From NCBI GenBank assembly GCA_905198575.1, contig CAJKDC010000079.1:1-13929 (forward strand): a stretch of 13,929 nt of DNA. Direction: 5' to 3'. Shown here one piece after another: positions 13,880 to 13,929 of this stretch (the stretch's first letter is position 1; the number at the start of each line of letters is the position of its first letter). Source of the stretch: an uncultured Bacteroides sp. (GTDB lineage: Bacteria; Bacteroidota; Bacteroidia; Bacteroidales; Bacteroidaceae). The notes under the pieces were generated by a model. The model was not told the origin of the DNA, searched no databases, and was given only the letters and a program-made list of their open reading frames with translations. The position numbers and the translations under genes are program-made.

Positions 13880-13929
13880 TACACCCTCAGGGATTCGAAC
13901 CCTGGACCCACTGATTAAGAGTCAGTTGC
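13880..13929 (-). tRNA. tRNA-Lys (anticodon CUU), 5' part beyond the window
   Basis: Reading the minus strand, the anticodon arm is ACTGA (13926-13922), loop CTCTTAA (13921-13915) and TCAGT (13914-13910). The anticodon is CTT (13919-13917), which reads the lysine codon AAG. A five-base variable loop (GGGTC) follows. The T-arm is CAGGG, loop TTCGAAT, CCCTG (13904-13888). The acceptor strand is AGGGTGT (13887-13881) with discriminator A at 13880. CCA is not encoded. The acceptor 5' strand and D-arm lie beyond the right edge. Confidence 0.95.

Noticed and set aside
13835..13929. tRNA-Lys gene as an integration site for a mobile element
   Set aside because: No integrase gene and no repeat of the tRNA 3' end was noticed elsewhere in the window; the hairpin next to it is an ordinary terminator.

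Overview
The window looks like a chromosomal segment from a Bacteroidales gut-type anaerobe (Bacteroides, Phocaeicola or a close relative). The signs are Bacteroides-type promoters (TTTG about 20 bases before TAnnTTTG), few clear Shine-Dalgarno sites, a TonB receptor with a carboxypeptidase-regulatory-like N-terminal domain, a small DUF4492-type gene ahead of cydAB, and a secreted tricorn-like protease. The species cannot be fixed from the sequence alone.

Layout. (1) Bases 1-3253, minus strand: a three-gene export operon read from right to left, with a TolC-family outer membrane factor, a MacA/HlyD-type periplasmic adaptor and a MacB/LolD-type ABC ATPase. The ATPase is cut by the left edge. 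Together they predict a tripartite ABC pump spanning both membranes. A 199-base gap ahead of the ATPase gene holds several competing inverted repeats. (2) Bases 3254-3414: a divergent promoter region. (3) Bases 3415-6344, plus strand: a respiratory operon with a small one-helix membrane protein (DUF4492-like), cydA and cydB, giving cytochrome bd quinol oxidase, closed by a strong terminator. (4) Bases 6496-9708, plus strand: a single large gene for a secreted tricorn-type S41 peptidase with its own -7 element and terminator. (5) Bases 9992-10490, plus strand: a decayed remnant of an Rpn-family (PD-(D/E)XK) nuclease/putative transposase that keeps only the C-terminal part, followed by a 19-bp perfect palindrome between convergent units. 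(6) Bases 10585-13738, minus strand: a probable metal-handling operon read right to left, with a cysteine-rich exported protein resembling the HYC_CC_PP family, a TonB-dependent receptor with an unusual Cys cluster in its plug, and an exported heavy-metal-associated (MxCxxC) protein. The gap between the first two genes can fold into a closed three-way-junction-like structure. (7) Bases 13835-13929, minus strand: the 3' part of a tRNA-Lys(CUU) gene, cut by the right edge, with its terminator.

Most of the window is core physiology: efflux, microaerobic respiration and proteolysis. The parts I consider least explained are the Cys-rich/TonB/HMA operon, the structured RNA leader inside it, and the small protein ahead of cydA. 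No CRISPR array, rRNA, insertion sequence or phage genes were seen. Several gene starts were moved inward because the longest open frame began with TTG or GTG and an ATG lies a few codons further in.
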